A DNA stretch of 64,000 bases from Rhyacichthys aspro (taxonomy: Eukaryota; Chordata; Actinopteri; Gobiiformes; Rhyacichthyidae). Numbering within the stretch: the stretch's first letter is position 1; each line of letters starts with the position of its first letter. The notes under the pieces were generated by a model, which was not told the origin of the DNA, did no database searches, and worked only from the letters and a program-made list of their open reading frames with translations. Where the stretch lies: NCBI GenBank assembly GCA_036850595.1, contig CM072165.1, positions 10,240,109 to 10,304,108 on the forward strand, written 5' to 3'. This document shows, one piece after another, positions 1 through 14,000 of the stretch. The position numbers and the translations under genes were made by a program.

Positions 1-369
1 GCTCCTGTCTGCATCTCCAAACTGTCTGTGTGCAGATATTTTTTAAGGGGAATAAGTCACCATTCTTGCAAATACGGAAGGCTACTATCTCTTTAAACAA
101 ATGAAAGGCTGCCTGGGAGATCTTTTATTGTGACTTTTACAGGAACCTTTCCTGGGGCCCCATAATACTGCCCCCACTGTGCACCAGCCTTTTACGCCCC
201 TGTCTTTGTGGAAGAATGCGACAAAACCCGCCTGAAGAGAGAGAGAGAGAGACTTACGTTAGGGGTCTTAGGGGTCAGTAATTCAGCCATGCACGACTAG
301 GACAGACTAATGAATCCCCCCCACCCCCACCACCCTCTTCCACGCACATCAGACACATGTGCGTCCATG

Positions 370-760
370 TGTCCCTTGCACAAAGCAGTGCGTCCGGGCG
401 GGAGGGGTTGGAGGGTGGAAGGAGGGATGGAGGGGGGAGGGGAGGGGTCGCTCTCCAGTCATTCCAGTACGGACACTTGACGTAGCGCACTGGGAAGGGG
501 CGGGGCTTGAGGGGCTGCGTCTCCGGAGGATCACGCACCGAAGCCGGTCTCTCACTCTCTCTGCCTCCCTTTTCCATTCATCACCCGCGGACCCCGTGCA
601 TCAGCAGCAGCAGCAACAGAAGCAGAAGCAGAAAACAGCAGCATTTTCCCCGCAGAGGCACCTTTTCCTCCATCTTCTCCTCCATTCTCCGGACGTCAAG
701 GACACTCTCCCCCGCGGTAAGGGCTGCGGCAGAGCGGGCACAGTCCGCTCCGGTGAGCCG
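370..760. promoter_or_regulatory. GC-rich CpG-island-like promoter region
   Basis: This is the only strongly GC- and CpG-rich stretch in the first 11 kb. It holds a G-rich run at about 399-449, a consensus Sp1 GC box (ggggcggggc, about 496-505) and a CRE-like tgacgtag near 478. Two good splice-donor matches follow (gtaagg at 717 and gtgagc at 753). These fit a housekeeping-type promoter and a first noncoding exon reading rightward. The nearest downstream coding exon on this strand is nat16 at 11047, so it may be that gene's promoter, but a leftward gene outside the window could also use it. No TATA box is evident. Confidence 0.5.
540..716 (+). other. Candidate 5' noncoding exon, possibly of nat16
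   Basis: The segment lies just downstream of the GC box. It contains a CAG/CAA-rich stretch (about 600-640) and ends in a donor-like CGCG|GTAAGG. The first coding exon of nat16 has an acceptor (CATCAG, ending at 11036) only 10 bases before its ATG, so that gene must have an upstream noncoding exon. This is the best candidate seen, implying an intron of about 10.3 kb. The start is a guess and the link to nat16 is inference. The overlapping open frames (138 and 90 codons) resemble nothing I know and look like by-products of GC richness. Confidence 0.3.
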
Positions 761-3700
761 CTGCGGTTTGGTTAGATAACGGAGGAAAATTACCAGCAGC
801 CGGTGACATCCCTGGTTCGATGGTGGTGCTCAGGGCCCCGTTCGGTTTGTGGTGACGTACCGGCTTTCTTTTTTTTTCTTTTTTCTTTTTTTGTAAGCAT
901 TGTTTGAATTTATCTGCAGTGGGATTATGCAATAAGTGTGACAGGCGGATTATTTAGGCTTCTTCCCATCTCCTTCGCTCGACTCCATCTCTTGTGTGCT
1001 CGGCTGTGACTTATGACGACACGGCCCTGATGAATAGCACATAGCCAGCTGGCTCCTGAGAGAACACACTGACAGCCTCCATTTAGCTTTACTGTCAATG
1101 GCTTTTTATGGGAATACACCGTGAACAAGCCACTGCTGATGGCACTGAGGTCGTGATGGCTAGATGGCTATATAGGCTGCAGCTATACTTCTATTATTCA
1201 TCCCCATTTTGTTCCCACAGCCCCACATTTAAAGCTACAGTAGGCAATTTTTTAGCATCCTTTGACCTGGTTTCCAAAAACTAGCGTGCGATGTGTGACA
1301 TTTTTTTGCACTGAGTATTTCATTTTTACATATCAATTTCCTACCGTAGCTTTAAATCCGAGCGCACTTAAAGGCGTACTATACAGGCATGAATCAGGAA
1401 TGTTGTAAACAAAATGGCTGCCTGTCACTTTGCATTTTATCCTCCCCTTTAGCGCTTTAACCTAAAAAAGACAAGTCTGGTTTTTTGATCAACCTTGCTT
1501 CGACGATCGTTTCTGTTTCGTCCTGTGTTTTCTTTGCTGTGATTGGCTGAGGATGTATCCCGCACACGTAAACAAAGGGAAAACAGTAGATCCATAGGTA
1601 CATAGAAGTGTGTGTTCAGATACATTCACCTTCGCATTGCTCAGGTTTGTAATAAAAGTGATTAAAGTAATTTTATCTTGCATAGAACGCCTTTGAACAA
1701 AATAGGAAGGTGTTAATTTCATGCTAGCGCTGTTGTTGGCCGTAGAAACCAAAATACGCGTGATTGCGGATATTTCTGGAGGAAAGTAGGGTAACGGGTT
1801 GCAGCCAGGTGAAGTGTGCAGCTGTTGGGTATTTTCAGATCTATCAGCTGACCTGTTCTGATTCAGAGCATCCCAGGGGCTGTTCAGACCTAACATGAGT
1901 CCTTCATGATTGGATTTTGAGGGCTAATGTCAGATGTGTGCGTCATGGAATGAGTCTTCGGATATCATTGCTTATTCGAAGCAGAAAGTGAACGGGTAAC
2001 AGTGAAAGATTGTGTGAAATCCAAGGATAAAAATATGTCCGTCATCTTTGAAGTCAGTGTAATAAATGTTAGGCTGTATCTTGGGACAGTTTGATTTTTT
2101 TTGAAGTGAATGCAGAGGGCAATTGAAAATAGTAAGTAGCACACAGAGACTCTATAAATGTCCCTCACGTTCTCTCACACAATAAAACACCAGCAGGACT
2201 CCTTTTTATGACGCATTCAATTCTAGCCGTCTTTTCTCATCGGGGTCTGGTGGGAAGTGGTCAAATCTTTCAGCGCGGTGACTGTGGTTGGACTTATGAT
2301 CCTCATTGCCGTGTCGAATGGCTTATGCATTTGTCAAGGTTGCAGACAATGTATGTGTCACTTGTCTGTGAAATGCTGTGATAATGAACACTGTGTACTA
2401 GTTGTATTAGTTTTGAATTGTCTTATTACGTGCTTGGAAGAAAATCCTTATGGAGCACATACTAGAACACGTGCATGCATAAACGCGCTGAGGGAACCTT
2501 CATTTTGGTGCAGGACATGCAATAACCAAGCTTCACTGTGAGCAGAACATTATTTATAACCGACGTATAGATTAAAAGAATATGTCACTACACATATTGT
2601 ACAGTAACAGTGATTAGTTTTGTGTGATTACATTTACTAAAAAATAGACGCGCATGAGTTTTTGCATGACACAATGATTCCTTTAGAGAGAAAGACTATA
2701 TTTCTTCATCTAAGCCTGATCTAGGTCGCACTCAGTGGTCTGGGCATGCTCCACAGTTTTCTGCACAGTGCTGGAAATGTGGACACCTCACATTTTAAAG
2801 ACAGTAGTTTGTCATGTTGCTGGTGTTTGGTCTTTCTTGTCATGAAAAGTCATGTAAATGCTTTGTTTTTTGTAGAATATGATGCATTTATTTGCTTTTT
2901 GAACGGTTCATAATTTTTTTTTCAGTGTTACTGAGTTTGAGTGATTTCAAACCCCAAAAGTTTAAGTAATAATGTTGCTATTTAGAATCAGCAATGCTGT
3001 TTGTTAGCATCTACAAACAAGTTGGGTTTAATGTTAACGAAGGCTAAATGCTATTAATGTACCAAAACCACATAAAAGCAGCCTTAGTCTTAGCTAAACA
3101 TAGCGATGTCAGTATTTTGATTCCTTTTTGAGGGAATATATGCTTTGAGAGGACAGTAGACCAGTTAAATGGTCTAACTGAGCTATGACTGCAGCTTGAC
3201 TCAGATGTGAAGGTAAACCTTGCTTTTGTTTTCCATGCAGAAAAAAACGAATATGCAGAACAAGTAAATCCTTTTCTTTTTTGTTCAAGGGCTTCGGGCT
3301 TACTGAGTTATTCAAGTGCAAATGTGGACAAAGGTCATTCTCATTCTACGCTAATTGAAAAGACATCAACGTGCGCACATCCTTGACCATCACATGGAAC
3401 GCTTACATAAGAGGACGGTGTGTTACGTCCCCATAAGAAAGTCAAGGCCTTACAATTGATCGAAGAATCAGATTTATGTTCCCCGTATGCCATAAATACA
3501 CACGCACTCACGTTTTGTGCAGTGCTAGAGGAACCTTGGAGATGAATGGCTGTAAATGTGCTGCAGTGCAGATGGGGGCTAGAGGAGAGGACAGGAGGGG
3601 GTCGACCGTGTGGGGGACGGGATGTTTAGGTGATAAAAACCGACAGATGGATTGGACCTGGAGAGTAAGAGGGAGTTTGGAAGGTTTGGCATGAGATGGG

Positions 3701-6700
3701 GAAGAGGAGGACAGGCTGTCACCATTAATGTCCTTAAAACAGTGGAGTACATTGAAAACAGCCTTTAAAAAGATCCATGTCCATATTAGCTCAGAGTTTT
3801 TACCCTAGAATGCCTCCTAAAGACACAGTTTTAGTTTAGAAACACTGATTAAAAACACATTAATTGCTGTTTAACTGGTTTCTGTGGCACTGAACTCCAG
3901 CAAAGTCAAACCCCCAACTGGAAGGAGTGACACGCGACATCATTCACACTCACCTTTGCTCCATCATACATATTACAGCAGCTGCTGTCTGTGGCTGAAA
4001 TGACACGCAAATAATCCCCTTCCCTCCCCCACCTCCCTTCTGTTTCCCCCAGCCCCCCATGACCCTCATTTATTTTATAGAAGGAGCATATGCACTCATA
4101 ACAGATTCAACAGTTTCTGCTCCATTTTTTATATGAATCATGAATGTTGTTTTTTGGAGTGTATTCAAAAGTCACAGCAAAGGAAACAGTGCTGTGACAT
4201 ATTTTAGTCCAAGTCAGAGGTCAAAAGGTTAAAGGGCAGCTTAGGACTTCTATATTTGTCTCTAGGACAAAGCCACAACGATATACATTCCAAATGCAAA
4301 GACAAATCCAGACAAAAATCACCAGCAGTAATTTTCTGCTAAAAACTCAACTGACGGAAAGTGCAAAATGAACAAAACGAGATTAAATGGAAGTGTCCTT
4401 AGGTAGCTTACCACCCCCATCTTACCCTCTCCCCAGTGCTGTACTAATGCGTGACCCCTGCTGCTGTGACCTCCACCCACTCCTTCAAACCCTTTTGATT
4501 TCACTTTGATAAAGTGTACTCTGTGCCTTAATATTCTGTGACCTGTATATATGCTATGTTTGTGTGATTAAATGTTAATGAAGACCAGTTGGCAAGTGTG
4601 TCCACAAAACGAGTGAGACAGGGAGACTTCTTGGGAAACTTGTCTGAGGCCGAAACTTGAGAAGATGGATGATGGGGGCTCATTGTCTCTCTTTAAACCC
4701 TCTTTTTGAAACGGTCTTCTCTTGATCTTATCACTTCACAGAATTTTGTGACAAATAACAGAGCAATCGACTGAAATTGTACCCCATGTGGGGGGTCGAC
4801 TGATGGATTCCTTGCCTCTATATAAGTCTGCTACAAAGACAGCAGTTAGCTTCTGTGGCTATTATTATTATTATGATATTTTATTTAGCTAGCAAGTTAG
4901 CTTTCTGACAATAATGCTTAACTTTGAGGGCCACATATTGTTGGTCCTATAGATCCTTTTAGTTAAGCTAAAACTTAAGCTGCACATCTTGGTGCTGCAT
5001 GTCAACTAGAATACATTTTTTAATGGCCTGATTAGCACATGCAACCAAAGATACCAACCAAAATAGTGCTATAAGGGCATTAGCTACATAAGGCTACATG
5101 CTAAAAGTCACTGAAATCATGTTTTGCTGGATAAGCACAGATACATGGTGTACTTTGATAGTTTGTCAATGTACACTCAGGGTTTATTCATTCAAGATCA
5201 TGAATCCTACGTTAATAAGTTAACTTTGGCTGATGGAAACTAAATACCAGATCCGTGTGCTGTTAGTGAGTGGGTAGAAGACATGGGTAAGTATTTAGTT
5301 GCTTAATTTTTATGTGAAGAACACAAAATTAGATTTGGCTTATTGGCAATATTGTATTGTGGTGGGGTTGCTAATTACTGATTTAGCTTAAATTATAGCT
5401 AGCATGTTAAATCATACATTTCTCTGCTAATGTATCCTTTGGTTTTAGTCAGTTTGTCCACAGCAGCTGGGACGTCTGTTGTTAAAGTTTGTATAATTGA
5501 CACAACAACGTAGCAAGTGGCATTCTCCACCAACACGTTTGTTTTTGTGTTTTGTATGCATAATTCAAAAGGTAATTAAAATTGTTTATGGAGACACAAG
5601 AATAGTCTCTAATTATGACAAAGGACTTCTGTGGAATGAAGGACCTTTGCACACTTCTAAAATTTTAAATAATTATTTCAAGGTGTCAGTGTAAATTTTC
5701 TAAAAAAACAAAAAAAACCCAAAACAAAAACAAAACTGACATTTTATCTAGACATACATTGTTTGTTTGTCTAGATAATGTAAGATGTTAGATAGTGTTT
5801 CTATTTGTGTGATTTTAACCTGGGAAAAAAAGTTCAAAAAAAGGAAAGCTTAATCCACTAACCACTTTCTTGAAAGTTCCTTCAAGAGTATCTTATGCTA
5901 CTCTCGTGTGAATAATGTATTATTGTCAAGCAATGCATAAATTATGACCAATGCTACATCACACAGATGACCTTAGAGCAATTGGACAACGTCCACCATG
6001 GTGTCTTACACCTGACTCAAGATCACATGACTTAGTTTGAGCTCTTTGCATAAAACCTCACAGAAAATGATCCCTACTTAAGACCCTAATGGGTATTCTT
6101 TGGGCATTAAAATTGATTCTTTCTTCTCTTGAACTTTATGGTGTAAATTTGCATCACTCCATAACTTTTGCATATCTATGAAAGGTACTGGTACAGTTGC
6201 AAATCCTGATAAACTGAGCTATGGCTAAAGCTAGAGAACGCTCTGCTTCCTTGGAGTCTTTTATTTCAGATACCAAAATCAACAAAAAAGCTAGCTAGCA
6301 GAATGGTAGCATAAACTGTGTCTCCCTTTTGGTTGGAAAATCTTGGTTCTTACTGGTTCTCCATCTTCCTTTATGGTGTTTACTTATGCTACGTACTGCT
6401 AGCTTACTGCAGAGAGTCATAGATCCGCACATGCTAATTTTGTAACTGCTATCTGGTGTAAGTTTGACTAAGAATTATTTTATTTTATTTTCAAACTAAG
6501 GCTTTTAAATGTGTTTTGGAAGCCTTTAAATGTCAAACAAATGCATAATGCTATTAAAGGAGAGAACTGGCAGATTATTATTTCTTCATTTGGATTAGCA
6601 TTAGGCCTACTTGGCTAACACTCGCTCATTTTCTGTAAGCCATTGTGGTGGTAGATAGATTTCTTTTTGTTCTGTATGAGTAATTTATATTGAGAATGTG

Positions 6701-9700
6701 CTTGGGAGTAAAACAACTATCTTTTGCCTTATTATATGACATAAAGTTACTCAAGGAAAAATTCAGTTAGGCTATTTTAGAGTCATATTCAGCAGTAGAT
6801 AAAAGTAAAGTATGCAACAGGACTAAATATGATGAATCTAATGCTATAAAGCCTACAACATTACAATATGTCACTGCTGATTTGTGACATAAATGTAACG
6901 AGCTTATTACATAATTAAAATGTTATGTAATTACTATCCACTATTATTGTTATGTAACAGTTTCCATTCAGTTACCTTTAGCCTACTGCTCAATATCAGG
7001 AAATGTTGTGACCTATTAAAACAATGGAACGTATCGATTTGTAAAGTGGGTTTTTGATAGAGCAGCTTTATGAGGATAAAGCTATATGTATGCTTTTTAT
7101 GTGATCTACATAATATTTTATTTGGAGAGCAGTTTAGTTAACTTAAGTTTAACTTAAAAAATTAACTAAGTAACTTAAAAAGAAATCAGAAATACATTTA
7201 TTTCTTAATGTTGACTTTCATTTGTAGCCTATTTCCAGTTACACTCATTGGAGACTTTTCGTTTGATGGATGCCATTTTGTGGACCTCTTCGTGCACACT
7301 CTGAAAGTTGTCTTTGCAAATGTCTGTGTGAAGACCAAGATTTCATTGTATATAAATATTAAAAGTCATTTGTGAAGTTCTGTGATGTGAATGTGTTGAC
7401 AATTGCCTTAAGTTCAACATTATGTCAAACATTTATTGCTGATTTTTTAACTGCTGACAACCAAAAACAGATTAATACAATCTCCTGCATACTACAGTTG
7501 GTGTATACTGTATCGTTCACCAACTTTATAAAAGTCATATCATTGATATTATTTTATGGCAACAAGCACAGAATGATTTTTGGCATATATACCAACTAAT
7601 CATCTTCTGGTGCCTCTGTGTCAATGGTTTGTCTCATGTATAGGCGGGGCTACGTTGGAAACACTACCAGTTCTATGCTAATGTGTTTGTGTCAGCGTGG
7701 AGCCTACTGGCACGAAGCAAAGGAGCCCAGGATCAACCCAGGAGACATGAATGATTTTGGTGTCCGTGTTGGCGTCACATGACCATCGGGAAAATCTACT
7801 GAAGACATGGTGTGTTCCTTTTACCTGCTGCTCCACATCTCTTCTTTTTTACTGTGGTGCTTGACTTGGTTTGGGGGCTTTGGGAGACTCAGAGGAGAGC
7901 TGGCAGCATACTTCAAAGAGTCTAATTTGGTGTGCTTGCAGGGGTGGTGATTATAGGGCTGTGAATTTCTGCCAAGGTCTGGGCATTTCGTAAAAATGAA
8001 GAATTTCTTATCATTGCTGTAGAAGCAATTACAGATATATACGTCTGGAACAGTCCTATAGCAATATGTTACATGGATATGCAGCAAGATTTAATTTTAC
8101 AAGGCATAAACCAAACTTAAGAACCAAAATACTCCATTACGCCTCTGTGATACAAGAATCAGTGTAAACACCAGAGTTCCATTTTGAATATTCAGGTAGA
8201 CGTTTTGAGCCAAAATAAATACCAGGTGGGATGAACTTCCTTAAAATTCTCCTGACAGCCTCAGAGCAACCCATAATTCTGCCAAAGCAAAGCAAAATGA
8301 CCTACGTACGTTATGCCTATCTTATGCTGAAACACTGCATTAAAAAAAAGAAAAAAGCAATGTGAAAATGCTTTATTTCATGTTTTTTTTTTTTTTTTTG
8401 CTTTATGAGTCCTTTACTATTTAGTGGACTCCATAACAAAATGGACCAGTTATATTATATTGGCTTAAAAAAATTGTGACCTCACAAAATCTGAACCATT
8501 TCCGGCACTACAGGAATCTTTAGGAGAACAATGGGACACCTTTGGACATTGCAGACGTTTTATATGGCACTAACAATTTCTAACTTATTAAAGCAAAGTG
8601 AAAAAAGTGGAAAAAGAAACACAGCAGGCGACCTTAAAAGGCCTTGTGGTTTGGTTCTGTTACTTACCAGAACCAAACCTGTGGAAAGCTTCCAGACTTT
8701 GGCTCCAGTGGTGTTTAACGGCATGTGAGCAGTCTTTGCAAATGTGCCAAATTCCATTCTGTTTGGAGTACACTGCCAGCTGAAGGGAGGCAGGAAGAAG
8801 AATGAATGAATGGATGGATGTGTGAGAGAGACGGCAACTCGAAAACAAACTAGCATAGCTCTCATTGGCAACAGCCGAATAGCCTGGCAAGGCTGATGGC
8901 TCATCCCAGCGCACCAAAGCATGATGGAAAAGTACCAGTGTCCCCAGTGTGTGTCTGCACTGACCAGACAGTGTTTTCACTACAAATGCCCTCGCAGATC
9001 ACATGGCTCACTCATAGATTATTGGAACATGTCTAACATTTCTGTGTCCCCTGGCTAATTCCATTAAACGGCTCAGAATAATCAACAGGCCACTCAATAT
9101 GCAGCAGCACAACAGTTTTCTAAAGTTGTAGTGAACAACTTTGTCTTCTGTACATTTGTTTAACAATCTGTGTCTGTATAAGTTTTTACAGTGGAGTAAA
9201 CTCTACCTGTTTCTGATTGGTAAAACCAAATGGAAAATATGTTCTCTAATTGAAATGGACTTTGTCTGCAAAGGTGCTACTATTTAAACAAATGTGCTAG
9301 TCAAATTGTGTTTACTTGAGGTTCTCATGACAAAACCTTGTTTAAACACACCTTTCAGTTTCAAACACTGTACTGCCTGACTTCTATTGTTCTCATCACG
9401 TTCATTAGTTTCATATGGTTAGACTTGATCAATGTTAGGCTGTATACTGTTTTTGTTCACAACACTTAATGCACAGTGCCACACATTTTTCACATCTCAT
9501 TCATCTTTTCGACCTTACTCACTCGTGTTATTCACTTCTGTTGACCTCTGTCTGCTTTTGTATCAAGACCATCAAGAGTCTTGTAAAAACTGTTGAGAAG
9601 TGACAGAGTGTAGCTTTAAGTAAGTCCCAGTTGTTATGGTTCCAACAGAGTCTGCCACTTACCACTTCACTTCACTTTCTTTATTATTTATTTATTTATA

Positions 9701-11036
9701 TTTTTTCTGTTGTGTGATTCATATTACATCTCACCTCTTCTTTCTGGATATTTTCACTCAGTTCTTTTTCTTTCTTTCTTTTTTTTTTTACCACATTGCA
9801 GTGCGTCCAATATGAATGTGTCTTGCACACATTAAACCCAAAAGTCTTCATAAGACTGATCATTTTGTTTTAAACCATTATATGCTTTTTTGAATGAATA
9901 TATCTTACAGTTTTAGAAATTAGTAAACTCTGTCATTGATAAATGAGCCAGGATCTTATCAGACACCCTGTGAAATTTCTGTAAGCACAATATACTGTGG
10001 TTAATAGTGCAATTCAATACGAGCCTTTTTATTAATGCACTGTTTTCCTATTATTATAATTTTTTTTTTTTTTTTGCTTCATCTTTCTGTTACATTTTTC
10101 TGTTGCTGTTCACACGTGTGTTGGTTCCAAGAGTTCTCTAGAGGGTTGCACCTTTTCCATTTGTGTCATGTTCTGCACATGAACTGTAAAAATGAACTTG
10201 TACATTCAATATGATCCCAAATTTACATGTATTTTTTGGATGATTGTGAATTTGTTTGTTATGGTCTGCAGCAGAGGCAGCATATCAATAAACAGACATG
10301 TTCTGTGAACTGGGTTTGTCCAAATGTGACACAAAGAGACAAGAGCCTGGGGACATCAAATACAGTTCAGACCATGTCGTGCCTGGTTTAGTTGTAGCAA
10401 AGATCAGAGAAGTGGAAAGTGCAGTGAAAATGTGTTCTTCAAGTCAATAAAATGACTTTAATAGTAAAATTAGTCCAAAATATTTATACTTGTATTACCA
10501 AATATTACTAGACTACTGCTAACACAAAGGTGCACAGGACACTTTGCCACAGATATCTAAGAGTGACACGTACTCATTAATGGATTTTGAAAAGTGTGTT
10601 TGCAATTCGACATGTATCTCTATTGTATATTCTTTTTTTTTAAAACCCAAACATTATCAACAACTTAAACATTTTCATGGCACATGTAATTTTATTTTAT
10701 TTTATTTTATATATATTTTTTTTACCTTTAATGATCGTTGTGAGCGGTTTATACTTTTGTTTATGAGACTGTATTCCTACAGTGTCTTTATATTCTTCTC
10801 CTTGTGACTATTAAATATGTTTGACTGGACTAAGAAAATGATTCATTTGTTCCATTCGGATACAGTTTTGTGCTGACCCATGAGCCAAACCATTGACAAA
10901 CGTGCTTAAATCCTACACTCATTGAAGAAGCATAGAAGTAAAAAAGCATTGACTTCCATGCTCTGGAGTAGGTCCTGTTGGCTCGTCACTTAAACGAGTT
11001 CCTATAATAACAGTGCTTTGCTTTATATCCCATCAG
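717..11036. other. Long AT-rich non-coding stretch, probable first intron of nat16
   Basis: About 10.3 kb without any exon I can recognise on either strand. It holds poly-T runs (about 8382 and 10058), short microsatellites (ATT near 4863, TTTTA near 10686), one short inverted-repeat element at 1227-1357 and degraded repeat text rich in teleost-type 'gctagc/ttagc' words. Open frames here are short and have neither family signature nor convincing splice sites. Confidence 0.6.
1227..1357. repeat. Short MITE-like inverted-repeat element
   Basis: A left end reading atttaaagctacagtagg (from 1227) is matched by an inverted right end (to 1357) with one or two mismatches. The matching ends are about 23 bases and the whole unit about 131 bases. 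A longer unit with related ends ('attaaag..g.agtaggca') lies at 60140-60649, so this is probably a dispersed non-autonomous DNA element family. No target-site duplication is clear. Confidence 0.6.
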
Positions 11037-11046
11037 TTGGTTAAAG

Positions 11047-14000
11047 ATGAAGATTGATACCAGCCTGACTATGCCACAGCTTCCCGAGGCGCTGTCTCAG
11101 GCAGGCCTTCAGTTCGCTGTGGCCACTGAGGAAGACTTTGAGGAGATTATGGCCATGAGCCAGGACATCTACGGAGGCCTAGACTACCTACCAACTCGAT
11201 ACACCAGCTGGCTGCAGGAGACCAACCGCATCGTCATTCTGGCCCGCAAACACGGAAAAGTGGTGAGTCATTTAACACCGAGACAGTCAGCACATGACGC
11301 TCATGTTTTACTAAAGGTAAACTGATATTCTTCTGACAGTCAGTAGCTGTTGTGGACTCTAGACAGTTAGCTGAGAGCTCTAAAACACAACAAGGACTAA
11401 CTTGGGGGGGGACTGAATTGATCAGTCATTTTATATTCAATCCTCCATCAATGACAAATGTGCATTGGTGTGGCATGTGTAGATTGTATACAAACACCAA
11501 TTGACCACCCTTTATAATTCTCATACATCATATGTATATATGTATATCATATTATGTATTAAACATTTTAGGTATTACAGACCAAATGTATTTTTAATGA
11601 TCTTGTGAAAACACACTTCTGTATATATATGTTTGTTTGCATTTACTACTAAATGCTTTTATCTCTTGTCTTTGGGCCCCCTTCCAAATGGGCCCCTAGG
11701 CAATTGCCTAGAGTGCCTACTGTCATGTGACGCCAACAAGATAGTAGTAGCAGCTTGCTTTAATTGGTTCAGTCACTAGCTTCACTAGCTATTCAAAAGA
11801 GGTTATCATTTACATTAGACGAGCCCTTCTCAAACGTTTTCCAGAGAATACCACCTTTAAAATATTGGGCTTTCCATGTACCTCCATAATGACTAGTATA
11901 AAACATAATATTGAACTATCTACACAGCCATTAACACAGGAAGCTGCCTTATTATATATGATGAAGATCACATATTTATTCAATAAACATTTAATAGCTG
12001 GGTTCATGTCTTTCTTCTTTGTGGTGCATAAACATTGGCAATTCTTTCAGAAAACGAGATTAATTCACTACACTTCCATTTGTAAAAGTAAAAGGCTCCC
12101 TTGTTTATAGGATTTTTAAATTATTTTTGTTTCTTCCGCTAGTCACCACCACAAGATAATTCCACAAACAATGAGGCCACTATCGCATTTTTAAATGTAT
12201 TTTAATTCTGTATTTTTAAATGGCTAAAAAAAATAGTACCACTAGAGGGAGCTGACGGACCACCAGTGGTGAGTGTACAGGTTGAGAACAGCACCAGAGC
12301 TGTCAAAAAATACACAAGCTTACAAGGCGTCATTGCGTTTGGTGACCACAAGGGGTCACTGTAGTTCACAAAATAAAAACATGCTTCCACATCAAGTGCA
12401 GAGTACACCTAGTCCACTTTAATACATCTGTCTCATTGGGCATGTCTCCATGACAACAGGCCAGCTCTGACTCGGACACATTGCTCTTTCTTACCTGCTT
12501 TTGTGGCAGATCGCTCTGGAGTCAGTGTGTGTGATCGACGACGGGGAGACCGTGCTGGTGGAGGGTCTTCGAGTGGCCCCTCAGGAGCGTGGGAAAGGTG
12601 TGGCGGGAGTGCTGCTGCGCTTCTGCTCCGAGCTGGTCAAATCCAAGTACCCGGACGTTAAAGTGACCCGTCTGACCCGGGACGACCAGCTGGGACCCAA
12701 GGACTTCCAGAAGTACCGCGTCATAACAAAACAGGTATAAAACTAGTATTTCAGGGGTTTTTTGTCCCACAACACAATGAGTTATAGTCAGTACAGTTTA
12801 ATGTTTACTTACTGCCTATAGTGACCTTTCCATTCATAATCGGCTTTTACCTATAGAGCAAAAGAAAACAGTCTATGACCTTTAACACAAAAGGTGTATT
12901 CTTACAAAAAATAAGGTAAAAAAAAACCCATTTAACCTCACAAATTTTTAAATTAAACTTAATTACTGACGAAATTAATCAACATATTTGTAGAGTATTT
13001 GTTCCACAGTTTAACCCTACAGACAACATTTCCCTCTTTGACTTTTGGCACAATAAACTTACAAGTAGATGATATACAGTGTAATTTTAAGTTGGTAACA
13101 CCAAAGCTGTATCTGACAGTGTGTGATGGGTCTGTCCTGTGCTCAGGGCATCCTGCTGGTGCGCTTCAGGGCAGAGGACCTTAAGCTGCGCTTGTCTGAG
13201 CTGGGCCTGGGTGGAGACATCCATGGCTCTCTGTTCAGTTCCTCCCGCAGCACTGCACCGGTGCGTCTTGACCACACAGCCATCCACCGGCTGTATCTGA
13301 CCACCGACCTGATGCACCCAGTCCTGCCCAACGCCACCATTATTCAGGACTGGCAGCCGTTCAAGCTCATGTCCAGTAACATGGCCATCCTGCTGAAGAA
13401 GGACATCGACTGGATGGTGGACGACATGACCAGCCCCACTGTGGCCAGCCTCTGCACCTTCCCTTTCAGGGTACCCATAGGAGACGACTGGTAACTGACC
13501 TCCTGTTTTCACAATCTGTCTGGGAAAACCAACTCCATTACATTATTGTGGCAGATGTCCTGCTTTTAAAAGTTTTACTTTTGCATGTTTGGCTTTAAAG
13601 GCATACTGTGTAGGATTTCCCTCCTTTATTGGATCAGTGCTGCCTAGTAGCAACCAAGGCTCAGTTAGTCTATACTGCTATGTTAGTCAAATATAAACAC
13701 ACTTGTTATTTTGTACACCCAAAACAAACACCCTTTCTGGATTCTTTGCTGTAATTTACTGTGAGCTACACACACCCATGTGAACAAAGGAGGAGGACAG
13801 TTCTTTTAGAAGGCCATAGAAGAGGAATGGAGGTCCCAACATGGAGGAGTACATATTTCTAAGGCACTGTCTTTCTCCTGATACAGGTATTACCTGAACA
13901 TCGACATGTTTGGTAAAGACCTGAACCTGGTCCGGCAGCAGTTCCTGGGCCACCTCCAGCGCCACACCAACACACTGAAGGGTTATGTGATGTGCCAGAT

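Noticed and set aside
359..779. Open frames of 138 and 90 codons in the GC-rich island
   Set aside because: Overlapping frames in several phases and both strands, with low-complexity Gln/Lys runs from CAG repeats; best explained by CpG-island composition and a noncoding exon.
2257..2541. Cys-rich 94-codon open frame with a hydrophobic start on the plus strand
   Set aside because: It opens with GTG instead of ATG, has no splice or family signal, and lies in a repeat-rich non-coding stretch.
8560..8980. Overlapping 120- and 106-codon minus-strand frames
   Set aside because: No recognisable motif, and frames are open on both strands at once.
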